A stretch of 30,325 nt of DNA from an uncultured Brachyspira sp. (GTDB lineage: Bacteria > Spirochaetota > Brachyspiria > Brachyspirales > Brachyspiraceae): contig NZ_CAJTQJ010000028.1 in the NCBI RefSeq assembly GCF_910578695.1, positions 1 to 30,325 of the forward strand. Direction: 5' to 3'. The notes under the pieces were generated by a model, which did no database searches, had not been told where the DNA came from, and was given only the letters and a program-made list of their open reading frames with translations. Shown here piece by piece: positions 7,861 to 15,489 of the stretch. A program made the position numbers and the translations under genes. The first letter of the stretch is position 1; each line of letters opens with the position of its first letter.

Positions 7861-8271
7861 TTATATTCTTCTTCTTTTTTGAGGACGGCATCCATTATGC
7901 GGCATTGGTGTAACATCCTTAATAAGCTTAACTTTCAATCCTGCAGCTTCAACAGCCCTTATAGAGCTTTCTCTTCCCATTCCAGGACCTTTAACATAAA
8001 CTTCCACTTCTCTTACACCCATTTCATAAGCTTTTTTAGATGCTTTTTCGCTTGCAACCTGAGCTGCAAAAGGAGTACCCTTTTTACTGCTTTTATATTC
8101 GCCGTCTAATCCCGCACTAGCCCAAGACAAAGTGTCTCCATTTCTGTCTGTTATAGTAACTATTGTATTATTAAAGCTAGCCTTTATATGTACGATGCCA
8201 AAAGCTTCAACTTTCTTATCTCTTTTAATTTTTTTATCTTTTAAAGTTTTTTTACCTTTTTGAGTAGCCAC
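7861..8271 (-). CDS. rpsK: 30S ribosomal protein S11
   Basis: Platform protein of the small subunit near the mRNA exit. The 136 aa contain HIKASFNNTIVTITDRNGD, then the conserved SWASAGLDG(E)YKSSKKGTPFAAQ, and end with VTPMPHNGCRPQKRRRI. The N-terminal ~20 residues are lysine-rich and slightly longer than in E. coli. The gene lies between rpsM and rpsD. Confidence 0.96.
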   Translation of the reverse strand: MATQKGKKTLKDKKIKRDKKVEAFGIVHIKASFNNTIVTITDRNGDTLSWASAGLDGEYKSSKKGTPFAAQVASEKASKKAYEMGVREVEVYVKGPGMGRESSIRAVEAAGLKVKLIKDVTPMPHNGCRPQKRRRI

Positions 8272-8294
8272 TATTCTCCCCCATTAATTATTTT

Positions 8295-8684
8295 TTACTT
8301 TTTACCAGGTGCTTTTTTCTTACCTGCAATAGCTTTTCTTGCACCGCCGCCTCTTGCATTACGGGAATTGGTACGAGTACGCTGACCATGTACAGGAAGT
8401 CTTCTAATATGACGCATTCCGCGATATGAGTGAATATCTTTTAAACGTTTTATGTTATTATAAAGTTCTGTACGCAAATCACCTTCTACTTTAGTAGTGG
8501 CTTCTATAGCATCTCTTAAAGCAGTAATTTGTGCATCTGTTAAATCCTTAGCTTTAATAGAATAATCTATATTAGCCTTATCACAAATAACATGAGCAAG
8601 AGTGCGTCCTATACCGTATATATCAGTAAGGGCTATTTCTATTCTTTTATTATTTCTTATTTCAACACCCATTAAGCGTGCCAT
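8295..8684 (-). CDS. rpsM: 30S ribosomal protein S13
   Basis: Head protein of the small subunit that contacts the P-site tRNA and the L5 bridge. The 129 aa begin MARLMGVEIRNNKRIEIALT and include the helix-two-turn-helix region (YGIGRTLAHVIC) and the signature SYRGMRHIRRLPVHGQRTRTNSRNARG. The tail is rich in Lys and Gly. Length and position (after rpmJ) are normal. Confidence 0.96.
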   Translation of the reverse strand: MARLMGVEIRNNKRIEIALTDIYGIGRTLAHVICDKANIDYSIKAKDLTDAQITALRDAIEATTKVEGDLRTELYNNIKRLKDIHSYRGMRHIRRLPVHGQRTRTNSRNARGGGARKAIAGKKKAPGKK

Positions 8685-8706
8685 ATTAATTATCTCCTTA
8701 AATTAA

Positions 8707-8823
8707 TTACTTCTGTTTTTGTTTATGTCTTGGATTTTTCTTACATATAACTCTAATGATGCCTTTTCTTCTAACTATTTGGCAGTCATTGCAGCGTTTT
8801 TTTATAGAACTTTTTACTTTCAT
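8707..8823 (-). CDS. rpmJ: 50S ribosomal protein L36 (zinc-ligand form)
   Basis: Too short for most ORF calls. The ATG at 8823 opens 38 codons, beginning MKVKSSIKKRCNDCQIVRRK and ending with NPRHKQKQK before TAA at 8707-8709. Cys11, Cys14, Cys27 and a His near residue 33 form the zinc site of the ordinary C+ L36. There is one more residue (a second Lys after Cys27) than the usual 37. It sits between infA and rpsM, its normal place. Confidence 0.95.
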   Translation of the reverse strand: MKVKSSIKKRCNDCQIVRRKGIIRVICKKNPRHKQKQK

Positions 8824-8847
8824 TGTAACTAATCTCCATTTAATTGA

Positions 8848-9066
8848 TTACTTATAACGATAAATTATTCTGCCCTTTGTTAAATCATAGGGAGACATTT
8901 CTATAGTTACCTTATCTCCGGGAAGTATGCGGATAAAATTCATACGCATCTTACCTGATATATGAGCCAATATCTTATGACCATTTTCTAATTCTACTCT
9001 AAAAGTAGCATTTGGAAGAGGCTCTACTACAGTACCTTCAACCTCTATAGTTTCTCTTTCAGCCAT
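8848..9066 (-). CDS. infA: Translation initiation factor IF-1
   Basis: The 72 aa single OB-fold protein that covers the A site of the 30S subunit during initiation. The sequence runs MAERETIEVEGTVVEPLPNA, then FRVELENGHKILAHISGKMRMNFIRILPGDKV, and closes with LTKGRIIYRYK, all standard. It lies 5 bases after secY. The adk and map genes that often separate secY and infA are absent here. Confidence 0.96.
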   Translation of the reverse strand: MAERETIEVEGTVVEPLPNATFRVELENGHKILAHISGKMRMNFIRILPGDKVTIEMSPYDLTKGRIIYRYK

Positions 9067-9071
9067 ATTAT

Positions 9072-10412
9072 TTACCTTCTAACTTTAGATTTCTTCAATA
9101 TGCCGTCATAATTATGCATTTGCAAATAAGACTCTATTTGTTTTAGCAGCTCTACAGCAACACTAACACTAATCATTACAGATGTACCGCCCATTAAATA
9201 AACAAGCGAATTATTTGTGCCTCTGAAAGGTGCAAATATAGGAATCTTAGACATCAAATCAGGAAACACCGCTATAGCTGCCAAAAATATTGAACCGCCT
9301 ATAGTGATTCTGCTTAATACCGTTTTTAGATATTCAGCAGTTTGAGTTCCGGGTCTGTATCCGGGAATAAATCCGCCTGATTTTTTAAGATTCTCAGCTA
9401 TATCATCAGGGTTAAACTGTACTGATGTATAAACATAGGCAAACATTATAACTAAAAGACAATAAAGAATTATATATGCCCAGCTGCCGTAAGAAAAGAA
9501 TCTGAGCAAGGCATCAAGCCATCTCCATTGAACTCCTCTAGTTAAACTAGCTACTTGAGCAGGAATTGCCATTAAAGCAGAAGCAAATATTATAGGTATA
9601 ACTCCTGAAGGGTTAATTTTGAAAGGTATATGAGTAGACTGAGCACCAAATACTTTTCTGCCTACTACCCTTTTGGCATACTGCACTGGAATCCTTCTTT
9701 GTCCGCTTTCTTCATAAACTACGCAGAATATTACTATAGCAAATATTATGAAGAAGAGAACTATAACCAAAGAATTCAAATATTCGCTTTCTCTCTTCTG
9801 TATAACATCATAAACACCGGCAGGAATACGGGCAACAATACCAGCAAAAATTATAACAGATATACCATTACCAAGGCCGCGTTCTGTGATTTGGTCACCT
9901 ATCCACATCAAGAACATGGTACCGGCAGTAGCTGTTACAACCACTAATAATACAAATCCTATACCGGGATTCATAAAAATCATAGCACCTTCATTTATAC
10001 TCTGAATCCAGCTAGCCATAGCTGCAGATTGTACTATACAAAGAACAAGTGTTAAATATCTAACATACTGATTTATTTTTTTACGGCCGCTTTCGCCTTC
10101 TTTCTGCATTCTTTCCAAAGACGGAATAACTACTCCTAAAAGCTGCATTATAATAGATGCAGAAATATAAGGCATAATACCCAATGCCAATACAGAAAAC
10201 CTAAATAAAGCACCCCCTGAAAATAGATCCATTATAGTTAAAAGTCCTGCATTGCCTTGAGAAGAAGATAAAAAACCTAAAAGAACTGTAGGATCTATGC
10301 CTGGTGTAGGAATATGGCTTCCTATTCTATATACCAATATAGCAATTATAGTAAAAAGAATTCTGCTTCTTAGCTCTGGTACTTTAAATATATTAGTAAA
10401 TGATTTTAACAT
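9072..10412 (-). CDS. secY: Protein translocase subunit SecY
   Basis: Central channel of the Sec translocon in the cytoplasmic membrane (446 aa). Ten hydrophobic segments are visible. The plug/TM2 region FSGGALFRFSVLALGIMPYISASII, the EESGQRRIPVQYAKR cytosolic loop and the C5-type loop ending SGGFIPGYRPGTQTAEYL are all conserved. The stop lies 5 bases before infA, and the start is 11 bases after rplO. Confidence 0.96.
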   Translation of the reverse strand: MLKSFTNIFKVPELRSRILFTIIAILVYRIGSHIPTPGIDPTVLLGFLSSSQGNAGLLTIMDLFSGGALFRFSVLALGIMPYISASIIMQLLGVVIPSLERMQKEGESGRKKINQYVRYLTLVLCIVQSAAMASWIQSINEGAMIFMNPGIGFVLLVVVTATAGTMFLMWIGDQITERGLGNGISVIIFAGIVARIPAGVYDVIQKRESEYLNSLVIVLFFIIFAIVIFCVVYEESGQRRIPVQYAKRVVGRKVFGAQSTHIPFKINPSGVIPIIFASALMAIPAQVASLTRGVQWRWLDALLRFFSYGSWAYIILYCLLVIMFAYVYTSVQFNPDDIAENLKKSGGFIPGYRPGTQTAEYLKTVLSRITIGGSIFLAAIAVFPDLMSKIPIFAPFRGTNNSLVYLMGGTSVMISVSVAVELLKQIESYLQMHNYDGILKKSKVRR

Positions 10413-10423
10413 TATGATTTACC

Positions 10424-10915
10424 TTAAGACTTTTTATCTTCTTTTTTTCTAATATATTTTTTGCGTTCATAAATTATAACTTTGCCGCCTGATTTTTCAA
10501 TTTTTTCTATAGCTTTTTTGCTAGCCATATCAACTGTAATAGTAAAAGCACTTTTTACCTCGCCCATAGAAAGAAGTTTTATATAATCTCTTTTAGATGA
10601 TAAAAAGCCCTGCTCAAGCAAAGTTTCTCTTGTAATCTCATTAGAACCAATAGAATCTAAATCGCCTACATTTATAATATTCACATACTTTTTAAAAGCT
10701 GCATTAGTAAATCCGCTTTTAGGAATTCTTCTATGCAAAGGCATTTGTCCGCCCTCAAAACCAGCCCTTCTGCTGTATCCGCTGCGAGATTGTGCACCTT
10801 TATCTCCTCTGCCTGCAGTACAGCCCCAGCCTGAACCCTGTCCTCTTCCTACTCTATGCCTTTTCTTGCTTGAACCTTTAGGAGCTCTCAATATTTTTGT
10901 ATTTTCTTGTGCCAT
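10424..10915 (-). CDS. rplO: 50S ribosomal protein L15
   Basis: Late-assembly 23S rRNA binding protein (163 aa from the ATG at 10915). It shows KGSSKKRHRVGRGQGSGWGCTAGRGDKGAQSR, the glycine-rich L15 N-terminus, followed by FEGGQMPLHRRIPKSGF. An in-frame GTG at 10930 would add five residues, but it overlaps the sequence GTGAGG that works as the Shine-Dalgarno of the ATG, so the shorter start is preferred. The C-terminus is Lys-rich. Confidence 0.94.
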   Translation of the reverse strand: MAQENTKILRAPKGSSKKRHRVGRGQGSGWGCTAGRGDKGAQSRSGYSRRAGFEGGQMPLHRRIPKSGFTNAAFKKYVNIINVGDLDSIGSNEITRETLLEQGFLSSKRDYIKLLSMGEVKSAFTITVDMASKKAIEKIEKSGGKVIIYERKKYIRKKEDKKS

Positions 10916-10926
10916 TTTTAAGAACC

Positions 10927-11106
10927 TCACTTATACTCTACTTTAAGAAGATGCGATATTTTATTTATCATTCCATTTATCTGAGGAGTTGCTTCATGCT
11001 CTACAACTCTTTTTCTCTTTTTAAACCCCAAAGCTGTAACTGTAGCTCTTTGAGATTTTTCATAACCTATAGGGGATTTTACTAATGTTAGTACAACTTT
11101 AGCCAT
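10927..11106 (-). CDS. rpmD: 50S ribosomal protein L30
   Basis: Short gene easily missed. The ATG at 11106 overlaps the rpsE stop (TAATG) and the frame runs 59 codons to TGA at 10927-10929. The product begins MAKVVLTLVKSPIGYEKSQR, continues with a TALGFKKRKRVVEHE block and a TPQINGMINKISHLLKV tail, the L30 pattern of KSPIG....Q..T...LGL.K....V....T....GMI..V.HLv.V. Its TGA falls in the ribosome binding site of rplO, tying the two genes together. Confidence 0.95.
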   Translation of the reverse strand: MAKVVLTLVKSPIGYEKSQRATVTALGFKKRKRVVEHEATPQINGMINKISHLLKVEYK

Positions 11107-11624
11107 TATTCTGCCCTCCCATAAATCTGATTTATACTGATTCCTCTTTTATTAGCCATATACTCCACTGTTTTTAAAGACTTCAAACCTTCAAAAGTAG
11201 CTTTAGCCAAGTTCATAGAGTTGTTATTACCCAATGATTTGGAAAGAATATTTTTTACTCCTGCTAATTCTAATACAGCACGTGCAGGACCTCCTGAAAT
11301 AACACCTGTACCTTTGGATGCAGGCTTCATAATTATTCTGCTGCTTCTGAATACTCCTACTGTATTATGAGGTATAGTTTCGCCTTTTAAATTAACTTCT
11401 ATCATATTCTTTTTAGCCTGCTCTATAGCTTTTCTAATAGCATCTGGTACTTCATTAGCCTTACCATAACCTAAGCCAACATGACCGTTTTTATCTCCTA
11501 AAACCATTAAAGCCGCAAATCTAAAACGTCTTCCTCCCTTCATAACTTTAGCTACTCTGTTTAAAGTTATTAGACGCTCTTCATACATACTTTTTTCTTC
11601 ATTATTGTTTATATCGTGTGCCAA
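11106..11624 (-). CDS. rpsE: 30S ribosomal protein S5 (probable TTG start)
   Basis: Small-subunit fidelity protein. It contains LNRVAKVMKGGRRFRFAALMVLGD, GLGYGKANEVPDAIRKAI and the C-terminal domain SKGTGVISGGPARAVLELAGV. An ATG lies at 11630, but the Shine-Dalgarno AAGGAG ends only one base before it. A TTG at 11624 has a 7-base spacing, and the protein would then begin M-A-H-D, matching the M-A-H start of E. coli S5. I therefore place the start at the TTG (172 aa). The stop overlaps the rpmD start (TAATG). Confidence 0.93.
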   Translation of the reverse strand: MAHDINNNEEKSMYEERLITLNRVAKVMKGGRRFRFAALMVLGDKNGHVGLGYGKANEVPDAIRKAIEQAKKNMIEVNLKGETIPHNTVGVFRSSRIIMKPASKGTGVISGGPARAVLELAGVKNILSKSLGNNNSMNLAKATFEGLKSLKTVEYMANKRGISINQIYGRAE

Positions 11625-11635
11625 GGTCATACTCC

Positions 11636-11992
11636 TTAAAATTTCAATCCTGCTTCACGAACACTGTCAGCTAAGGATTTTATTTTTCCATGATATATAT
11701 ATCCGTTTCTATCGAATACAACTTCATTTATATTCTTTTCTTTTGCTCTAGCAGCTAATAGCTTACCCACCTCTTTGGCTACATCTATATTCTTTCCGCT
11801 TTTCAAATCTTTTTCCTGAGAAGATGCCGATACTAAAGTTATGCCTTTACTATCATCTATTATTTGAGCAGATACATATTTAAGACTTTTATAAACGGTA
11901 AGTCTTGGACGCTCTGAACTTCCTTCTATTTTTATACGAATACTTCTCTTTCTTCTTTCGCGTTGAGCTTTAATCTTTTCTCTTAAACCCAT
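11636..11992 (-). CDS. rplR: 50S ribosomal protein L18
   Basis: 5S rRNA binding protein of the large-subunit central protuberance, where it works with L5. The 118 aa begin MGLREKIKAQRERRKRSIR and include ERPRLTVYKSLKYVSAQIIDD and the C-terminal FDRNGYIYHGKIKSLADSVREAGLKF block. Length is normal. It lies 11 bases upstream of the rpsE TTG. Confidence 0.95.
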   Translation of the reverse strand: MGLREKIKAQRERRKRSIRIKIEGSSERPRLTVYKSLKYVSAQIIDDSKGITLVSASSQEKDLKSGKNIDVAKEVGKLLAARAKEKNINEVVFDRNGYIYHGKIKSLADSVREAGLKF

Positions 11993-12002
11993 AAAAAACC
12001 CC

Positions 12003-12575
12003 TTACTTAGCAGCTTTTTTACTTTCTTTATATTTTACATACTCGCCTTCAAATCTGACACCTTTACCTTTATAAGGCTCAACAGGTCTTTTCTTTTTGA
12101 TATTCATAGCAAGTTCGCCTACTTGTTCTTTATTATTGCCTTCTATAATGATTTTTGTATCTTTCTCTACTGTTACTTTTATATTTTCAGGTATTTTCAT
12201 TTTAATATCGCTTGAAAACCCTAACTGCAATGTTATAATATCTCCTTGAACATTAGAACGATAACCAGTACCTTCCAACTGCAGAACTTTTTTATATCCG
12301 TTTGTAACGCCTTCTATCATATTAGAAATAAGTTTCCACACAAGCCCTAATTGTGCAGAATATTTAGCTCTGTTTTCTTTAATAGCTTCTTTATCAGTAC
12401 TGTCAATTTTAGGAGGCTTAACCCAAAGAGAATTATTTTCAAGTTCAATTATTATATAATCAAAAAACTCTCTTGTCAACTCCCCTCTTTTACCTTTTAC
12501 GATTACTTTATGTCCGTCTACTTTAACTTCAACGCCTTGAGGTATCGGTATAGGTTTATTTGCTAATCTACTCAT
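12003..12575 (-). CDS. rplF: 50S ribosomal protein L6
   Basis: Large-subunit protein near the sarcin-ricin loop and factor-binding region (190 aa). It begins MSRLANKPIPIPQGVEVKV and carries the two-domain L6 repeat, with GVTNGYKKVLQLEGTGYRS in the middle and KKRPVEPYKGKGVRFEGEYVK near the end. An acidic and Lys-rich insertion around residues 45-70 makes it slightly longer than the ~177 aa E. coli protein. Confidence 0.95.
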   Translation of the reverse strand: MSRLANKPIPIPQGVEVKVDGHKVIVKGKRGELTREFFDYIIIELENNSLWVKPPKIDSTDKEAIKENRAKYSAQLGLVWKLISNMIEGVTNGYKKVLQLEGTGYRSNVQGDIITLQLGFSSDIKMKIPENIKVTVEKDTKIIIEGNNKEQVGELAMNIKKKRPVEPYKGKGVRFEGEYVKYKESKKAAK

Positions 12576-12596
12576 TATTAATACCCTCTTAATTAA

Positions 12597-12998
12597 TTAC
12601 CAAACATAGCATAGAACTTCGCCGCCGACATTTTCTTTTCTAGCTTCTTTATCTGTCATAAGACCTTTGCTTGTAGATATTACAGATATTCCAAATCCAT
12701 TTTTTACCTGAGGTATAGTGTCTACTGAAGTATATACTCTCAAACCCGGAGTTGATACTCTTTGAATTCCTTCTATTACCGAACTTCCCTCATAATATTT
12801 TAGATTTATTTCTATGCGGAAGAAATTTTTATCTTTTACTTCTACTTTTTTGAAGTCATTAATATACCCTTCTTTTTTCAAAATTGCAAGTATATTTTCC
12901 ATTTTTGTAGAAAAAGGTATAGTAACAGCTTCTTTTTTTGCTCTACATCCATTTCTTATTATAGTTAAAGCATCTGCTATTGGATCATGTACACTCAT
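12597..12998 (-). CDS. rpsH: 30S ribosomal protein S8
   Basis: Primary 16S rRNA binder (133 aa) and, in E. coli, the translational repressor of the spc genes. It begins MSVHDPIADALTIIRNGCRA and ends with the signature GFGISVISTSKGLMTDKEARKENVGGEVLCYVW. It lies between rpsN and rplF, as usual. I could not identify an S8 regulatory site on the mRNA by eye. Confidence 0.95.
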   Translation of the reverse strand: MSVHDPIADALTIIRNGCRAKKEAVTIPFSTKMENILAILKKEGYINDFKKVEVKDKNFFRIEINLKYYEGSSVIEGIQRVSTPGLRVYTSVDTIPQVKNGFGISVISTSKGLMTDKEARKENVGGEVLCYVW

Positions 12999-13014
12999 TC
13001 ATATTCTCCTTAAA

Positions 13015-13200
13015 TTACCAACTAGACTTAGTTACGCCCGGTATCAAACCCTTATTTGCCAAATCTCTAAAACATATTCTGCACATCTTATATTGTCTTA
13101 TATAAGCACGAGGTCTGCCGCATATCGGACAACGATTATATTGTCTTGTTTTATATTTTTGTTTTTTTGTAGCTTTAACTTTAAGTGCCAATCTAGCCAT
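13015..13200 (-). CDS. rpsN: 30S ribosomal protein S14 (zinc type)
   Basis: Short 61 aa zinc-binding form of S14, in the small-subunit head. The ligands are the cysteines in CPICGRPRAYIRQYKMCRIC. The N-terminus is MARLALKVKATKKQKYKTRQ and the protein ends with the conserved KGLIPGVTKSSW. Its ATG overlaps the rplE stop (TAATG), indicating translational coupling. Confidence 0.96.
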   Translation of the reverse strand: MARLALKVKATKKQKYKTRQYNRCPICGRPRAYIRQYKMCRICFRDLANKGLIPGVTKSSW

Positions 13201-13763
13201 TATTTATTCTCCTGACTTTTAGGTGCAGCACGAAACGGCAAGCCTACTCTCTCTAATAAAGTACGAGCCATATCGTCATTATCTGCTGTTGTTACTATTG
13301 TTATATTTAAGCCTTTTACAGCATCTGTTTTATCAAAACTTATCTCTGGAAATATTGTATGTTCTTTTATTCCCAAATTATAATTGCCATTACCGTCAAA
13401 ACCTTTTCTAGGAATACCCTGAAAGTCTCTTACTCTAGGCAATGCTATGAATATTAATCTCTCTAAGAAGTCATACATTCTCTCGCCTCTCAAAGTTACC
13501 CTACAGCCTATAGGCATACCCTGTCTTAATTTGAAATTGGCTATAGACTTTTTAGCTCTTGTTACAACAGCCCTCTGCCCTGCTATTCGGCTAAGTTCTT
13601 CAACAGCAGAATCAACATATTTTTTATCTGTTACAGCCTGAGTTACTCCCATATTGATTATGATTTTCTCTATTTTAGGTATAGCCATAGTAGAGATTAA
13701 ATTCATATCTTTTAAAAGAGACTGTTTAATTTCTTTTTCATACCTATCTTTCAATACTGACAT
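13200..13763 (-). CDS. rplE: 50S ribosomal protein L5
   Basis: 5S rRNA binding protein (187 aa) that also forms bridge B1b with S13. It includes PKIEKIIINMGVTQAV, the KSIANFKLRQGMPIGCRVTLRG block and the C-terminal PRVRDFQGIPRKGFDGNGNYNLGIKEHTIFPE. The gene is complete, and its stop overlaps the rpsN start. Confidence 0.96.
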   Translation of the reverse strand: MSVLKDRYEKEIKQSLLKDMNLISTMAIPKIEKIIINMGVTQAVTDKKYVDSAVEELSRIAGQRAVVTRAKKSIANFKLRQGMPIGCRVTLRGERMYDFLERLIFIALPRVRDFQGIPRKGFDGNGNYNLGIKEHTIFPEISFDKTDAVKGLNITIVTTADNDDMARTLLERVGLPFRAAPKSQENK

Positions 13764-13780
13764 AATTTATTTTCTCCTAC

Positions 13781-14122
13781 TTACTTGTCAAGAACTTCGC
13801 CTGATTTTTTGGCATATCTTTTTAATTTTCCGTCTACTTCTTTTCTTCCAACTCTAGTAGCTTTTCCAGCTTTATTAACTACCATTACATTGGATATATG
13901 TATTGAAGCTTCTTTTTCAACTATACCGCCCTTTTGATTTTCCTGACTTTTCGGCATAGTCTTTTTTATCATATTGATATTCTTTACTAAAACCCTGCCT
14001 CTTGCTCTGTCTATAGATAATACTTCGCCTCTCTCTCCGCTCTGCTCTCCAGATATTACCTCAACAGTATCGCCTTTTTTTACTTTATATTTTGTCTTAC
14101 TTAAATCTTGTTTCTTTATCAT
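13781..14122 (-). CDS. rplX: 50S ribosomal protein L24
   Basis: Assembly-initiating protein of the large subunit (113 aa). The KOW motif KVKKGDTVEVISGEQSGERGEVLSID lies near the N-terminus and is followed by RVLVKNINMIKKTMPKSQENQKGGIVEKEASIHISNVMVV. The start lies 2 bases after the rplN stop. Its Shine-Dalgarno AGAGGT is inside the end of rplN. Confidence 0.94.
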   Translation of the reverse strand: MIKKQDLSKTKYKVKKGDTVEVISGEQSGERGEVLSIDRARGRVLVKNINMIKKTMPKSQENQKGGIVEKEASIHISNVMVVNKAGKATRVGRKEVDGKLKRYAKKSGEVLDK

Positions 14123-14124
14123 AA

Positions 14125-14493
14125 TTATATTACCTCTGGTGCAAGTGATACTATCTTCATAAATCCTCTATCTCTAAGTTCACGAGCTACAGGACCGAAT
14201 ATACGTTTACCACGCGGCTCTTTTTTATCATCTACTATAACAGCAGCATTCTCATCAAAACGGATATATGAACCATCTGGGCGTCTAACTTCTTTTTTCA
14301 CTCTTACTATTACAGCTTTTACTACCTTACCTTTTTCTATAGAGCAAGTAGGTATTATATCAGTTACAGAACAAACAATTATATCGCCTAAAGTGGCATA
14401 TCTGCGTCTGCTTCCGCCCAATACCTTAATACATTTCAGCTTTTTTACGCCTGTATTATCGGCTACATTAAGAGTACTTGGTACTTGTATCAT
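14125..14493 (-). CDS. rplN: 50S ribosomal protein L14
   Basis: Large-subunit protein of bridges B5 and B8 (122 aa). The true start is the ATG at 14493 (MIQVPSTLNVADNTGVKKLKC). A longer frame upstream only reads through the end of rpsQ. AGGAG lies in the last codons of rpsQ. The family signature is present (GDIIVCSVTDIIP and the FDENAAVIVDDKKEPRGKRIFGPVARELRDR block). Confidence 0.96.
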   Translation of the reverse strand: MIQVPSTLNVADNTGVKKLKCIKVLGGSRRRYATLGDIIVCSVTDIIPTCSIEKGKVVKAVIVRVKKEVRRPDGSYIRFDENAAVIVDDKKEPRGKRIFGPVARELRDRGFMKIVSLAPEVI

Positions 14494-14497
14494 ATTC

Positions 14498-14860
14498 TTA
14501 CTCTCCTTCAACCTGTGAAGAAACTGCTGCTTCAGAAGCATGTTTTTCACGTTTCAATACGCTTTCCACATCGCTGTCCATAGAATCTTTTTCTATACGC
14601 TCTGCTTTCTTGATTATTTTTGTTAATCTGAATTTCTTATCTTTACTAAGAGGTCTGCACTCTATTACTCTTACTAAATCACCTTCATGACATTCATTTT
14701 TTTCATCATGAGCTTTATATCTTTTATTTTTACTAATAGTTTTACCATAGAGCGGGTGTTTCTGTTTGCTTTCTACTTTTACAACTATAGTTTTATCCAT
14801 TTTATCAGAAACTACAATTCCCTCAAGTACTCTTTTATATTTTTTTACTTTGCTTTCCAC
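14498..14860 (-). CDS. rpsQ: 30S ribosomal protein S17 with C-terminal extension
   Basis: Primary 16S rRNA binder with an OB fold. The core (about residues 8-84) shows LEGIVVSDKMDKTIVVKVESKQKHPLYGKTI and the conserved GDLVRVIECRPLSKDKKFRLTKII. At 120 aa it is about 35 residues longer than usual. The extra tail is charged and Ser-rich (about residues 86-120) and shares no motif I recognise. It ends 4 bases before rplN, so a frameshift or read-through artefact is unlikely. Confidence 0.93.
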   Translation of the reverse strand: MESKVKKYKRVLEGIVVSDKMDKTIVVKVESKQKHPLYGKTISKNKRYKAHDEKNECHEGDLVRVIECRPLSKDKKFRLTKIIKKAERIEKDSMDSDVESVLKREKHASEAAVSSQVEGE

Positions 14861-14872
14861 AGTAATACCTCA

Positions 14873-15076
14873 CTATTTTTTTATGCCAAGTTCATACTGA
14901 CGAATAAATGTCTTAACTCTAGCTATATCTTTACGGGCTTTCTTAAGCTGATGAGTCTGTCTAGCATCGCCAACCACTTTTTCAAATCTATGCTCTTGAT
15001 ATTCTTTTTCTAATTTTAGAAGCTCGCTTTTAAGTTCTTCTAAGCCTAATGACTTATAATCTTTATTTTTAGCCAT
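14873..15076 (-). CDS. rpmC: 50S ribosomal protein L29
   Basis: Small helical protein at the tunnel exit, near the SRP and trigger factor docking site (67 aa). It shows LGLEELKSELLKLEKEYQEHRFEKVVGDARQTHQLKKARKDIARVKTFI, the standard two-helix L29 pattern. The ATG overlaps the rplP stop (TAATG) and GGGAGG lies upstream. Confidence 0.95.
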   Translation of the reverse strand: MAKNKDYKSLGLEELKSELLKLEKEYQEHRFEKVVGDARQTHQLKKARKDIARVKTFIRQYELGIKK

Positions 15077-15489
15077 TATACAGCCTCCCTCTTAATAAAC
15101 TTTGTTTTGATAGGAAGCTTAAATCCAGCCAATCTGAAAGCTGACTGAGCTAATTCTTCAGGAACACCTGATATTTCAAATATCACTTTTCCGGGCTTAA
15201 CTACAGCTACCCAATACTCAACATTACCTTTACCTTTACCCATTCTAGTTTCAGCAGGCTTTTTAGTATAAGGCTTATCTGGAAATACTTTTATCCACAT
15301 TTTGCCTACTCTTTTAACATGTCTTGATATAGCAATACGTGCTGCCTCAATCTGTCTATCTGTAAGCCATACAGGCTCTAATGCCATAAGTCCATAATCT
15401 CCAAAAGTCAAATTACTGCCTCTTTTGGATTTGCCTTTCATTCTGCCTCTATGATGTTTACGATATTTCATTCTTGATGGTTGCAACAT
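15076..15489 (-). CDS. rplP: 50S ribosomal protein L16
   Basis: Large-subunit protein near the A site that helps position tRNA (137 aa). It begins MLQPSRMKYRKHHRGRMKG and contains LTDRQIEAARIAISRHVKRVGKMWIKVFPDKPYTKKPAETRMGKGKG, the L16 signature. Its ATG overlaps the rpsC stop (TAATG). AAAGGAG lies 7 bases upstream. Confidence 0.96.
   Translation of the reverse strand: MLQPSRMKYRKHHRGRMKGKSKRGSNLTFGDYGLMALEPVWLTDRQIEAARIAISRHVKRVGKMWIKVFPDKPYTKKPAETRMGKGKGNVEYWVAVVKPGKVIFEISGVPEELAQSAFRLAGFKLPIKTKFIKREAV

Noticed and set aside
9630..9947. Open + strand frame of 105 codons inside secY
   Set aside because: It lies wholly antisense to conserved secY, has no family resemblance and no ribosome binding site; a shadow of secY codon bias.
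10916..10930. GTG start five codons upstream for rplO
   Set aside because: The GTG is part of the GTGAGG ribosome binding site of the ATG at 10915, and L15 homologues begin near that ATG.
14108..14518. Open + strand frame of 136 codons over rplN and rpsQ
   Set aside because: It is antisense to two certain ribosomal genes and spans their junction.
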